The notes beneath the pieces were generated by a model. It worked only from the letters and a program-made list of their open reading frames with translations, made no database searches and was not told the DNA's origin. DNA of 64,000 nt from assembly GCA_966212235.1 (NCBI GenBank), contig CBIHPP010000006.1:124001-188000 (forward strand), given 5' to 3'. Positions 1-7,146 of the stretch are shown piece after piece; the first letter of the stretch is position 1; every line of letters starts with the position of its first letter. Both the position numbers and the translations under genes were made by a program. The DNA is from Niastella sp966212235. Lineage in GTDB: Bacteria; Bacteroidota; Bacteroidia; Chitinophagales; Chitinophagaceae.

Positions 1-630
1 CACTTCAGGCGACTTTAATCCCTGTACGTTCTGGCGAATAATGATCTGTTCTTCCTCTTTGGTGGGATAATCTACAATTACTTTCATAATGAACCGGTCC
101 TGCTGCGCTTCGGGCAAAGGATAGGTACCTTCCTGTTCCAATGGGTTTTGTGTAGCCAGTACCAGGAATGGTTCATCCAGTTTATAAGTGCTGTCGCCGA
201 TGGTGACCTGCCGTTCCTGCATCGCTTCCAGCAGGGCGCTTTGCACTTTTGCCGGAGCGCGGTTAATTTCATCGGCCAGGATAAAATTGGCGAAAATTGG
301 CCCCCGGCGTACTATAAATTCATTTTTTGTCTGATTATAGATCATGGTGCCAATAACGTCGGCCGGCAACAGATCGGGTGTGAACTGAATACGGCTGAAT
401 TTGGCATGAATAGCTTGCGACAGTGATTTAATAGCGAGGGTTTTAGCCAAACCAGGTACCCCTTCCAGCAAAACGTGCCCATTACTTAACAGACCCATTA
501 ACAGTCTGTCTAACATATGATGCTGACCAATGATCACCCTGGCTGTTTCATCGCGGAGCCGGTCGATAAAAGCGCTCTGATACTGTATTTTGTCATTGAG
601 CTGCCGAATATCATCTGCTGTTAATAGCAT
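1..630 (-). CDS. MoxR-family AAA+ ATPase (partial, cut by left edge)
   Basis: The minus frame is open from an ATG at 630 to base 1, giving 210 residues that stop only because the window ends. Visible motifs are a Walker A with the variant GVPGLAKT (about residues 57-64), a Walker B of the form FILADEINRAP, and a sensor-like stretch LVLATQNPLEQEGTYPLPE, all typical of MoxR ATPases. These are cytoplasmic AAA+ chaperone-like ATPases, often encoded next to DUF58 and von Willebrand A domain genes and thought to help mature partner proteins or metal cofactors. The C-terminal lid is missing because it lies beyond base 1, and the partner genes would be downstream, outside the window. Family assignment is firm; the biological substrate is unknown. 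Confidence 0.93.
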   Translation of the reverse strand, partial: MLLTADDIRQLNDKIQYQSAFIDRLRDETARVIIGQHHMLDRLLMGLLSNGHVLLEGVPGLAKTLAIKSLSQAIHAKFSRIQFTPDLLPADVIGTMIYNQTKNEFIVRRGPIFANFILADEINRAPAKVQSALLEAMQERQVTIGDSTYKLDEPFLVLATQNPLEQEGTYPLPEAQQDRFIMKVIVDYPTKEEEQIIIRQNVQGLKSPEV

Positions 631-913
631 ATACGGGGTTTAGTATGAATGATTGATAATCAGTTATGAAAATACGAGAATGCCTTTGCAAGATGCTTGC
701 CAACTTGTAAAAACAACACTAAAATCAATAAAAATAAACATGTTTCACAACATACAATAAACGGGTAATAAAACAGTTGTGTTATAATTTCGATTTACCC
801 CCCGAAATGCAACGTAAAGGGAATAAAATTTGCTCATATATGCAGGTGCCCTATTTTACAGCCTGGTACACAATCAATTATTTTCAGGCCATTAAATAAT
901 AAAAATTGTTAAG

Positions 914-1387
914 ATGAAATATTATGTATTAGCATTGGTTTCGATTGGTTTTATCATCTTTAGTTGTAATAAAGATGATGATAAAAAAGACGACCTCAGC
1001 ACCAAAATTCAGTTGATGACCAGCGCCACCTGGAAATATGACACCGCAGCCATTGATATTGATAAGAACGGCACGCCTGATCAGGCATTACCGGCAGGCA
1101 CCATTGAAACATGCGAAAAGGATAATGTCATAACTTTTAAAAGCGATAGTACGGGCACGCTCAATGAAGGAAGCACCAAATGCGACCCGGGAGATCCTCA
1201 AACCACTTCCTTTAAATGGTGGTTTAAAGACAATGGAGCGGTATTGTACAGCCCCGATCCTATTTTCGGTGGTTTAAGCGGCGATGTTAAAGTAATTGAC
1301 CTTACAGCTGCCAAACTGCGGGTAACCAAAGAAGTAACTGTTGCACCTGCCTATACTGTCAATATTGTATTGGATCTGAAGCATTAA
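914..1387 (+). CDS. small secreted lipoprotein, lipocalin-like
   Basis: A 157-residue protein with a lipoprotein signal peptide: short basic start, hydrophobic stretch, then IIFSC with the acylated Cys at about residue 18, followed by an Asp/Lys-rich linker. The mature part is about 135 residues with alternating beta-strand-like segments and two further Cys, resembling the small lipocalin-like lipoproteins common in Bacteroidota; that fold is inferred from pattern and length. It is monocistronic and ends at a strong terminator. A second lipoprotein of similar length and plan lies 380 bases downstream on the same strand and shares the motif ES/TC-x-(K/R)-D in the middle, so the two may be diverged duplicates. 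Function unknown. Confidence 0.8.
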   Translation: MKYYVLALVSIGFIIFSCNKDDDKKDDLSTKIQLMTSATWKYDTAAIDIDKNGTPDQALPAGTIETCEKDNVITFKSDSTGTLNEGSTKCDPGDPQTTSFKWWFKDNGAVLYSPDPIFGGLSGDVKVIDLTAAKLRVTKEVTVAPAYTVNIVLDLKH

Positions 1388-1410
1388 AAATAAAAGAACA
1401 AAATATTTTA

Positions 1411-1438
1411 AGCCCTGCCTTTGGTGGGGCTTTTTTTA
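1411..1438 (+). terminator. rho-independent terminator of the first lipoprotein gene
   Basis: A nine-base-pair stem, AGCCCTGCC against GGTGGGGCT with two G-U pairs and a TTT loop, is followed directly by seven T. It starts 24 bases after the stop codon at 1387. Confidence 0.85.
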
Positions 1439-1441
1439 TTA

Positions 1442-1764
1442 CATTAAAAGCCATCTTATCAAGCGTCCTGTTTTTCTATAAAACATTTGTAAAAAGTAAT
1501 CGTCTACACAATAAAGTCATGTAAATACTGTTTATTTGCCGGCGCAATTGATGTACCCGTAAATGGATTATTATTGTAGGGATAATATGACCATTCAAAC
1601 GAAATGATAACTTCATCACTATCACCAACAATTGGCTACAGACAAAACCAGAAGGCGTAAAAGATTTACCAGTTAAATTATTAGGGAAAATTTAATCAGC
1701 AATGCATAACCTAAAAAATGCAAGGTTATACGCATGCAATTATGTTTAACAAAAAACCCAATAT
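1442..1764. other. gene-free gap, nothing recognised
   Basis: About 320 AT-rich bases between the two lipoprotein genes. No ORF with protein-like composition, no tRNA-like fold and no word-repeat cluster was seen. The promoter of the downstream lipoprotein must lie here, but no clear TAnnTTTG site was found. Confidence 0.5.
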
Positions 1765-2208
1765 ATGATCAGATCTTTTACCAAAGCCCTTTCATTATTA
1801 GTATTATGTGCAGCTACTTTCAGCGCCTGTAAAAAAGACAAGAACGATGACAGCCTGGCTGTTACCAAAGAAAACCTGGTAGGTACTTATGTTGTTTCTA
1901 CCATCAAAGTAAAAGCCTCCACTGGTGGCGGCGAACAGGATATTACCAAAGATTATCTTGAATCCTGCAAAAGAGATGATCAGACTATTTTAAAATCTGA
2001 TCTGAAAATGGAATACAAAGACGCTGGAACTGTATGTTCTTCTTCTGGCGATTTCACCAGCACATGGTCTTTATCCGGCAGCAAAATCACTATTGACGGA
2101 GAAGAAGCTACCGTTAAGACCCTTACAAAAGGTACACTTGTTACTGAAGAAGTTAGTGATTGGGGTGGAGTTTCAGTTACCTGGATAACTACTTACAGCA
2201 GAAAATAA
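1765..2208 (+). CDS. small secreted lipoprotein, lipocalin-like
   Basis: A 147-residue protein with a signal peptide ending in the lipobox FSAC (Cys at about residue 22), then a charged KKDKNDD linker. The rest begins ENLVGTYVVSTIKVK and continues as alternating short strands ending in VSVTWITTYSRK. The GTY(x)V start and C-terminal strand resemble lipocalin-like lipoproteins of Bacteroidota. It has the same layout as the gene at 914-1387, including a CxRDD/CEKD motif in the middle. It probably sits in the outer membrane. Function is not known, and the lipocalin assignment is by pattern only. Confidence 0.8.
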   Translation: MIRSFTKALSLLVLCAATFSACKKDKNDDSLAVTKENLVGTYVVSTIKVKASTGGGEQDITKDYLESCKRDDQTILKSDLKMEYKDAGTVCSSSGDFTSTWSLSGSKITIDGEEATVKTLTKGTLVTEEVSDWGGVSVTWITTYSRK

Positions 2209-2229
2209 TTCCGCTTATACTTCTTTAAA

Positions 2230-2268
2230 AGGGCTGCGCCGGTTTAACCCAGACAGCCCTCTTTTTTA
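2230..2268 (+). terminator. rho-independent terminator of the second lipoprotein gene
   Basis: AGGGCTG (2230-2236) pairs with CAGCCCT (2254-2260), with a smaller GGTT/AACC pairing possible inside, followed by CTTTTTTATT. It lies 22 bases past the stop codon. nadE ends on the opposite strand at 2297, so the hairpin may serve both directions. Confidence 0.75.
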
Positions 2269-2296
2269 TTTAGATCAGTTTATTTTCTTTCGCGCC

Positions 2297-4012
2297 TCAC
2301 GACAAATACTTTCCTACGATCGGTACCCTGCGCCCTACCCCAAACGCTTTGCAACTAACGCGTATGATTGGACAGAACTGGTTACGCTTATACTCATTGC
2401 TATTCACCATTTTTAATACCCGCCTTACCAGGGCCTCATCAATACCCATGGCAATAAGCTCTTTCGGCCCTTTTCTTTTTTCAATGTATTGATACAATAC
2501 TTTATCAAGTATTGAATAGTCGGGCAAACTATCGCTGTCCTTTTGATCGGGTCGTAATTCAGCCGATGGCGGTTTCGTGATTATATTTTCCGGAATGATC
2601 TCACCGTTTCGATTGAGGTAATTTGCCAGCGCATATACCTGCATTTTATATACATCGCCCAATACGCTTAATCCGCCCGCCATATCGCCATACAAGGTTC
2701 CATAGCCGGTACACAATTCGCTTTTGTTCGATGTATTCAGTAAGATGTAGCCGAATTTATTGGCAATAGCCATTAACAGGTTACCGCGGGTACGGCTTTG
2801 TATATTTTCTTCAGCCAGTCCAAACGGCAGATCACCAAAAACCGGTTGCAGTGTATGCAGAAATGAATCGTAAATGTTTTTTATGGGCACTATATCGTAT
2901 GGGTTGCCCAGGTTCTTACTCAACTGCTCTGCATCAGCTACCGAATGCGAGGTAGAATAATGCGAAGGCATCAGAATGGCCCGAACATTTTCGCGGCCCA
3001 ATGCGCGGGTAGCCAACGCTTGTGTTACGGCACTGTCAATGCCGCCCGAACTTCCCAGGATCGCTTTGGTGAAACCCATTTTTCGGAAATAATCGCGGAT
3101 ACCCAGTATCAGCGCTTCTTTTATTTCACCAATGTTTTCATCTGAAGTAAGATATTCAATGATCTTTTCGGGGTCTTCCACTTTCGATACCCGCATATCT
3201 TTATCAAACTCAGGGATCGCCTTCAGTAGTTTACGTTTTGCCTTTTGCACTTCAATATCCTCGAGGTTTACTATGGCAAAATCCTCTTCAAAATATTTCA
3301 TTTCCTTTACGATCTGTCCATTGGCGTCCATTACCAGACTGCCGCCATCAAATACAATTTCGGTTTGCGACCCAATGGCATTGCAATAGAACATGGGCAA
3401 TCCATACTTCACCACGTTAGCCCTGATGATCTCTTCCCGGTCCTGGTCGTGGTCGTAATCGAAGGGGGAAGCAGAGATATTGATCATGAGATCGGGTTGC
3501 TGGGTGATCAGCACATCCATGGGACATTGCCGGTACAATGGGTTATCGCCCAGGTTCCAGATGTCTTCACAAACTGTTAAGGCAATTTTCTTTCCTTTAA
3601 ACTCCAGCACATTCCACTCAAACCCCGGCTCAAAATACCGGTACTCGTCAAACACATCATAATTCGGCAACAGGGTTTTATGGGCAACTCCCACTATTTT
3701 TTTATCGAACAGCAACCAGGCCGAGTTAAACAGGTCCTTTCCTTCTTTTAACGGGTTTCGTTGCGGACTGCCAATAATAACCCCAATGGTATCGGCCTGT
3801 TCTTTTATAATATCAATGGCTTTATAACATTCATTGATAAAATCATCAAACTCCAGGAAATCACGCGGCGGGTAACCACAAATGCTCAATTCAGAAAATA
3901 CAACCAGGTCGGCATTCCGGCTTTTGGCATACTGAATAGCCCCCATTATTTTGCGGGTATTATCTTCGAAATTCCCTATATGATAATTTTGCTGCGCAAT
4001 CGCAATTTTCAT
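2297..4012 (-). CDS. nadE: glutamine-dependent NAD+ synthetase
   Basis: A 571-residue two-domain enzyme making NAD+ from deamido-NAD+, ATP and glutamine in the cytoplasm. The N-terminal nitrilase-type glutaminase domain (about 1-260) shows the catalytic triad Glu41 (FSELSICGYPPRDF), Lys112 (HKTLLPNYDVFDEYRYF) and Cys148 (LTVCEDIWN). The C-terminal synthetase domain carries the ATP-pyrophosphatase loop SGGIDS at 322-327. The length fits the two-domain bacterial form, so ammonia is drawn from glutamine. The start is ATG at 4012; a TAnnTTTG -7 site lies about 47 bases upstream. The gene is divergent from gldB, a pairing I recall from other Bacteroidota. No defect is visible. Confidence 0.96.
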   Translation of the reverse strand: MKIAIAQQNYHIGNFEDNTRKIMGAIQYAKSRNADLVVFSELSICGYPPRDFLEFDDFINECYKAIDIIKEQADTIGVIIGSPQRNPLKEGKDLFNSAWLLFDKKIVGVAHKTLLPNYDVFDEYRYFEPGFEWNVLEFKGKKIALTVCEDIWNLGDNPLYRQCPMDVLITQQPDLMINISASPFDYDHDQDREEIIRANVVKYGLPMFYCNAIGSQTEIVFDGGSLVMDANGQIVKEMKYFEEDFAIVNLEDIEVQKAKRKLLKAIPEFDKDMRVSKVEDPEKIIEYLTSDENIGEIKEALILGIRDYFRKMGFTKAILGSSGGIDSAVTQALATRALGRENVRAILMPSHYSTSHSVADAEQLSKNLGNPYDIVPIKNIYDSFLHTLQPVFGDLPFGLAEENIQSRTRGNLLMAIANKFGYILLNTSNKSELCTGYGTLYGDMAGGLSVLGDVYKMQVYALANYLNRNGEIIPENIITKPPSAELRPDQKDSDSLPDYSILDKVLYQYIEKRKGPKELIAMGIDEALVRRVLKMVNSNEYKRNQFCPIIRVSCKAFGVGRRVPIVGKYLS

Positions 4013-4058
4013 TTAAATAATTTAGGTTTAACAACAACCATTTTTTCCAACGCACCCG

Positions 4059-4066
4059 CAAATTTA
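4059..4066 (-). promoter_or_regulatory. putative -7 promoter element of nadE
   Basis: On the minus strand this reads TAAATTTG, an exact match to the Bacteroidota -7 consensus TAnnTTTG, 47-54 bases upstream of the nadE ATG. The -33 element is weak (CTTG about 20 bases further upstream). Confidence 0.5.
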
Positions 4067-4235
4067 CGTCAATGTGCAAAGACATACAAGCTCACCCTGT
4101 TATGCCCTATATTGCAGGCCGTTACAACAAAAAACAAGTAGTTTACGTTCAAAACGCGGAACGCAGAACACAGAACTCGAAAGGCCGTCGCCGAAAGGTA
4201 AGGCGGGCATGCGTTTAAAACATAAATATTTTCAG

Positions 4236-5252
4236 ATGAAAAAAGCTGGATTGGTACTATTGGTCATTGCCGGATTGTTTTCCTGTAAAGACAAAAACAT
4301 CCCCGATGTGTCGGGTATCAAGATCGACCTTTCGGTGAAACGGTTTGAGCAGGATTTTTTTGCCATAGATACCAATCATGTGATGCCCTCCCTGCAGCAG
4401 TTAAGTGCCAGGTACCCGCTTTTTTTAGGCGATTTTTTATACAATATCATGGAGTTGCCCGGCATCAGCGATTCCAGTACACAGGAGCAGGAACTACTGA
4501 GGAAATTTATTGGCGATTACCGGCCCGTTAAAGATTCGGCCGACCAGGTGTTCCGCAATTTTAGCGCTATAGAAAAGGATGTAAAAAAGGGATTGCAGTT
4601 TGTAAAACATTATTTTCCTGCCTATAAAGCGCCTACCCAATTGATCACGTATATAGGGCCCATGGAAGGTTACAGCGATGTTATTACCCGCGATGCCCTG
4701 GCAGTTGGCTTGCAATTGCATATGGGTCGCAATTATTCATTATACCGCAGCAATATTGGCCAATCGGTTTTTCCCGATTACATCTCACGGCGGTTTACAC
4801 CCGATAATATTGCGGTGAATTGCATGAAGAATATCATCAACGATATTGTCCCTGAAAAACCCGGCAGCAAGCCGCTGGTTGAATTAATGGTTGAAAAAGG
4901 AAAACGGTTATATGTGCTCGATAAAATACTGCCTTACACCGAGGATACGCTTAAAACCGGTTATACCGCGGCTCAGTTGAAGGGTTGTTATGAAAATGAG
5001 GGTATGATCTGGAATTATTTTCTCACCAATAATTTACTGTTCAATATTGACCCGGGAAATATAAAATCCTATATGGAAGAAGCGCCCAGCACGCCTGAGT
5101 TGGGCGACCGGTCGCCCGGCGCCATTGGAATTTTTGTAGGCTGGCAAATTGTAAAGAAATATATGTTGAAGCACAGCGATCTCTCGTTAAACGAATTGCT
5201 CAATACCGATCCCAAAACGATCTTTGAAGAAAGCAAGTACCGGCCGGGGTAG
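4236..5252 (+). CDS. gldB: gliding motility lipoprotein GldB
   Basis: The open frame begins at 4074, but residues before the ATG at 4236 are basic low-complexity sequence that overlaps the nadE promoter. The ATG at 4236 starts a clean lipoprotein signal (MKKAGLVLLVIAGLFSC, Cys17), giving 338 residues. The mature part contains RFEQDFFAID, YPLFLGDFLYNI, ITYIGPMEGYSDVITRDALAVGLQLHMG and a C-terminal NELLNTDPKTIFEESKYRPG, as in GldB proteins needed for gliding or type IX secretion in Bacteroidota. It is anchored in the envelope; its biochemical role is unknown. In flavobacteria gldC usually follows gldB; here the next gene is on the opposite strand and is not gldC. Confidence 0.88.
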   Translation: MKKAGLVLLVIAGLFSCKDKNIPDVSGIKIDLSVKRFEQDFFAIDTNHVMPSLQQLSARYPLFLGDFLYNIMELPGISDSSTQEQELLRKFIGDYRPVKDSADQVFRNFSAIEKDVKKGLQFVKHYFPAYKAPTQLITYIGPMEGYSDVITRDALAVGLQLHMGRNYSLYRSNIGQSVFPDYISRRFTPDNIAVNCMKNIINDIVPEKPGSKPLVELMVEKGKRLYVLDKILPYTEDTLKTGYTAAQLKGCYENEGMIWNYFLTNNLLFNIDPGNIKSYMEEAPSTPELGDRSPGAIGIFVGWQIVKKYMLKHSDLSLNELLNTDPKTIFEESKYRPG

Positions 5253-5255
5253 GCC

Positions 5256-5735
5256 TCACTTCTTCCCAATATTCTTACGCAACAATTCCCGTGCTGTTTG
5301 CAGGTCGGTGATGGATTTAAACGAGTCTTTGGGCACCAGGAAAAACGACCTGGGATCAAAGTATAAATGAAAAAAGTAAGGGCTTTCTACAAAATGGCTG
5401 AACTGTTTCCAGGCCCAGCCTTTGGCGCCTTTAGCGGTTTCCAGCACCACATTCTCCTCTTCAAAATGCATGATAAAATGATCCTGGAAAGTAACGGATT
5501 TACGATAAATGCTGCCTGGTAATATTTTCCAGATGGTTAGCATGAGAAAAAACCACAAAAAGGAAAATATTAAAAACGATAATGCCTGTATCTTCTTAAA
5601 GGCAAACAATACGGCGGAAGTAATAGTAAAGACATTGATCAGTATCAGTAGGATCTTTATTTCCGGACGCATTAAAAAGTGATAACGCAAGGCCTGTATC
5701 ACCTGTTTTTTATCATAACCAAATTGAACTGTCAT
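5256..5735 (-). CDS. YcxB-like membrane protein
   Basis: A 159-residue protein with two adjacent membrane spans (about residues 26-48 and 50-70) followed by a soluble C-terminal part with YRKSVTFQDHFIMHFEEENVVLET, W-KQFSHFVESPYFFHLYF and RSFFLVPKDSF. This matches the YcxB-like C-terminal domain: a strand-rich domain with a late F-(L/I)-(I/V)-P-K motif. It is convergent with gldB, with only three bases between the stop codons, so the two share the intervening terminator space. The function of the family is unknown. The start is ATG at 5735; a TAnnTTTG-like site lies about 220 bases upstream. Confidence 0.8.
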   Translation of the reverse strand: MTVQFGYDKKQVIQALRYHFLMRPEIKILLILINVFTITSAVLFAFKKIQALSFLIFSFLWFFLMLTIWKILPGSIYRKSVTFQDHFIMHFEEENVVLETAKGAKGWAWKQFSHFVESPYFFHLYFDPRSFFLVPKDSFKSITDLQTARELLRKNIGKK

Positions 5736-6119
5736 TCAGCTTTCCCCCATTAAGGCCGTAAAAGTAAGGATTCCGGCAAAAACAGGTATAAAAAAACAGG
5801 ATTCAAATTAATGAACCCTGTCCAGCAGTGCACATGAAACAACCTGTTAAACAGGATGTCCTGTTTTCAGGGCAAAATTGTTCTTAATGGCTATACTTGA
5901 GGTTTAGTAATTCGGTCTTATATATTTTTCAATGCGAGTGATCAATTCTTCTGCAAACCTACTTAGTTACCCGCCTGATAACAATACCACTTTGTGGTGC
6001 TATTTGAAGGCTATTTTTTTGTTAAAAATTTGAATGTCAATTATTTAATTGCAAACGGCACCGTTTTACCTACCCTCAAAAGGTATTAAGGCAACCGGGT
6101 ATTTTTGAGGAGAGGCATA
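5736..6119. other. gap with CAGG-word repeats and a minus-strand -7 site
   Basis: No convincing ORF. It contains several copies of the word AAACAGG or its complement CCTGTTT between 5785 and 5872, including a perfect 18-base palindrome at 5849-5866 (AAACAGGATGTCCTGTTT). At 5954-5961 the minus strand reads TAGGTTTG, an exact -7 consensus that could drive the YcxB-like gene through a leader of about 210 bases containing the palindrome. That assignment is inference. Confidence 0.45.
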
Positions 6120-6165
6120 AACAAAAACTGCGCAGTCACCGGCCAAAGGCCTGGTTACCGCGCAG
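6119..6165 (-). terminator. terminator of the 40-residue lipoprotein gene
   Basis: CTGCGC (6128-6133) pairs with GCGCAG (6160-6165), and the inner arms CGGCC/GGCC and GGTNAC continue the stem around an AAA loop. Read on the minus strand, the hairpin is followed by TTTTTGTTT. It begins 43 bases past the stop of the small gene at 6208-6330, supporting that gene as a real transcription unit. Confidence 0.75.
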
Positions 6166-6207
6166 GGTATAAGTTTAAAAATGTGTTATAAAGGGGTTGA
6201 AACGGGC

Positions 6208-6330
6208 TTACCGTATACTTCTGCCACACCTGGCTTTGCCATTGGCTGCCTGATACGGCGAAATGACCCGGCTACAGGAAGCCAGAAAGGCAATACAAAT
6301 CGTTAGTAATAAAAGCGTTTTTAAAGTCAT
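6208..6330 (-). CDS. very small lipoprotein, 40 residues
   Basis: The minus strand encodes 40 residues from ATG 6330 to TAA 6208: MTLKTLLLLTICIAFLASC, then SRVISPYQAANGKARCGRSIR. The first 19 residues are a complete lipoprotein signal with the lipobox LASC (Cys19), leaving a mature peptide of only 22 residues. The tail SPYQAANGKARCGR resembles a short conserved tail I associate with tiny lipoproteins in Bacteroidota, usually written PYxAANGKAxCG; this is recalled, not checked. A strong minus-strand terminator follows 43 bases downstream. It would be overlooked by most ORF length cut-offs. Function unknown. Confidence 0.72.
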   Translation of the reverse strand: MTLKTLLLLTICIAFLASCSRVISPYQAANGKARCGRSIR

Positions 6331-6478
6331 GCGTGAAGGTTGGGTTTTATATAGGGTTTAAACGTGCAGATTTCTCAGATTAATATTATAAAACATATAA
6401 ATAAATGTGAAAATAAGTAGTTGAATGGACTGGTTATACGGGTGAATAGATAACTATTCCGATTTAGGAGATCCGGTT

Positions 6479-6874
6479 TTATGATTCATTTTCGAGAACA
6501 GACCGTTTAACGAAAGGTCTTTTGCGTTGAAACGAAATGACCAAATCGTTTAATGAAAAGTGTTTTGCGTTTAACGGAATCGACTTTCTATTTAACGAAA
6601 AGTGTTTTGCATTAAATGGAGTTGACATTTCATTTAACGAAAAGTGTTTTGCATTTAACTGAATTGTCTTTCCATTTAATGAAAAGTGTTTTGCATTAAA
6701 TGGAATTGACATTTCATTTAACGGAAAGTGTTTTGCATTTAACGGAATTGCTTTTTCATTTAATGAAAACTGTTTTGCGTTTAACGGAATTGTCTTTTCG
6801 TTTAATGGAATTGACTTTTTATTTATTTGAATTGAGCTTGCCATTAATATAAATGGGTTGATTTTCAGGCACAT
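6479..6874 (-). CDS. heptapeptide-repeat protein (hypothetical)
   Basis: A 131-residue ORF whose middle 90 or so residues are tandem heptads of the form [S/T/H]-[I/F]-[P/S/Q]-[L/F]-N-[A/E]-[K/M], alternating xIPLNAK and HFSLNEK (42-base double unit, 21-base single unit, roughly 13 copies). Much variation between copies falls at synonymous third positions (Ser TCG/TCA, Pro CCG/CCA, Asn AAT/AAC), which argues that the frame is translated, although some copies differ in sequence. There is no signal peptide or membrane segment. The start could be ATG 6874 or ATG 6844 (MASSIQINKK). No family recognised; a non-coding minisatellite remains possible. Confidence 0.5.
   Translation of the reverse strand: MCLKINPFILMASSIQINKKSIPLNEKTIPLNAKQFSLNEKAIPLNAKHFPLNEMSIPFNAKHFSLNGKTIQLNAKHFSLNEMSTPFNAKHFSLNRKSIPLNAKHFSLNDLVISFQRKRPFVKRSVLENES
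6555..6825. repeat. 21/42-base tandem repeat array
   Basis: The array alternates ATTTAACGAAAAGTGTTTTGC-like and ATTTAACGGAATTGACTTTTC-like 21-base units, degenerate at about one position in five. It encodes the heptads of the minus-strand ORF here. The 21-base period keeps the frame. Confidence 0.85.
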
Positions 6875-6970
6875 AAGCCAATTGCATGTCTATTCCAGGG
6901 GTAGAACCCGGGATCCAAACCCAGGTGGAGTAGGTGTTCAACCCCGGGTGTTTCACATTCTGCATACAAG

Positions 6971-7001
6971 CAAAAAAAATCCGCTCATAAAAATGAGCGG
7001 A
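6971..7001 (-). terminator. rho-independent terminator downstream of nrdJ
   Basis: A perfect nine-base-pair stem, TCCGCTCAT (6980-6988) with ATGAGCGGA (6993-7001) and an AAAA loop. On the minus strand it is followed by eight T, as expected for termination of nrdJ transcripts, about 145 bases past the stop. Confidence 0.85.
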
Positions 7002-7146
7002 CTGAAGTTTATAAAAAATAACCGTCCAAAAATTAATATTAATGCGCCGGTCAGTTTATAGCAAAACTGGTAACTGCTGCCGGCCCATCCCGACTGAAGT
7101 CGAAACGGAAGGATATTGGATCGGGTACTGTCAGATCAGGATCTTC

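Noticed and set aside
4074..4235. N-terminal extension of gldB from 4074
   Set aside because: It overlaps the nadE promoter and lacks a signal peptide; the ATG at 4236 begins a proper lipoprotein signal.
6890..6960. tRNA-like stretch with GGTTCTACCCC and CCCGGG repeats
   Set aside because: No 7-base-pair acceptor stem, no complete cloverleaf and no CCA end on either strand; only two CCCGGG sites make a short inverted pair.
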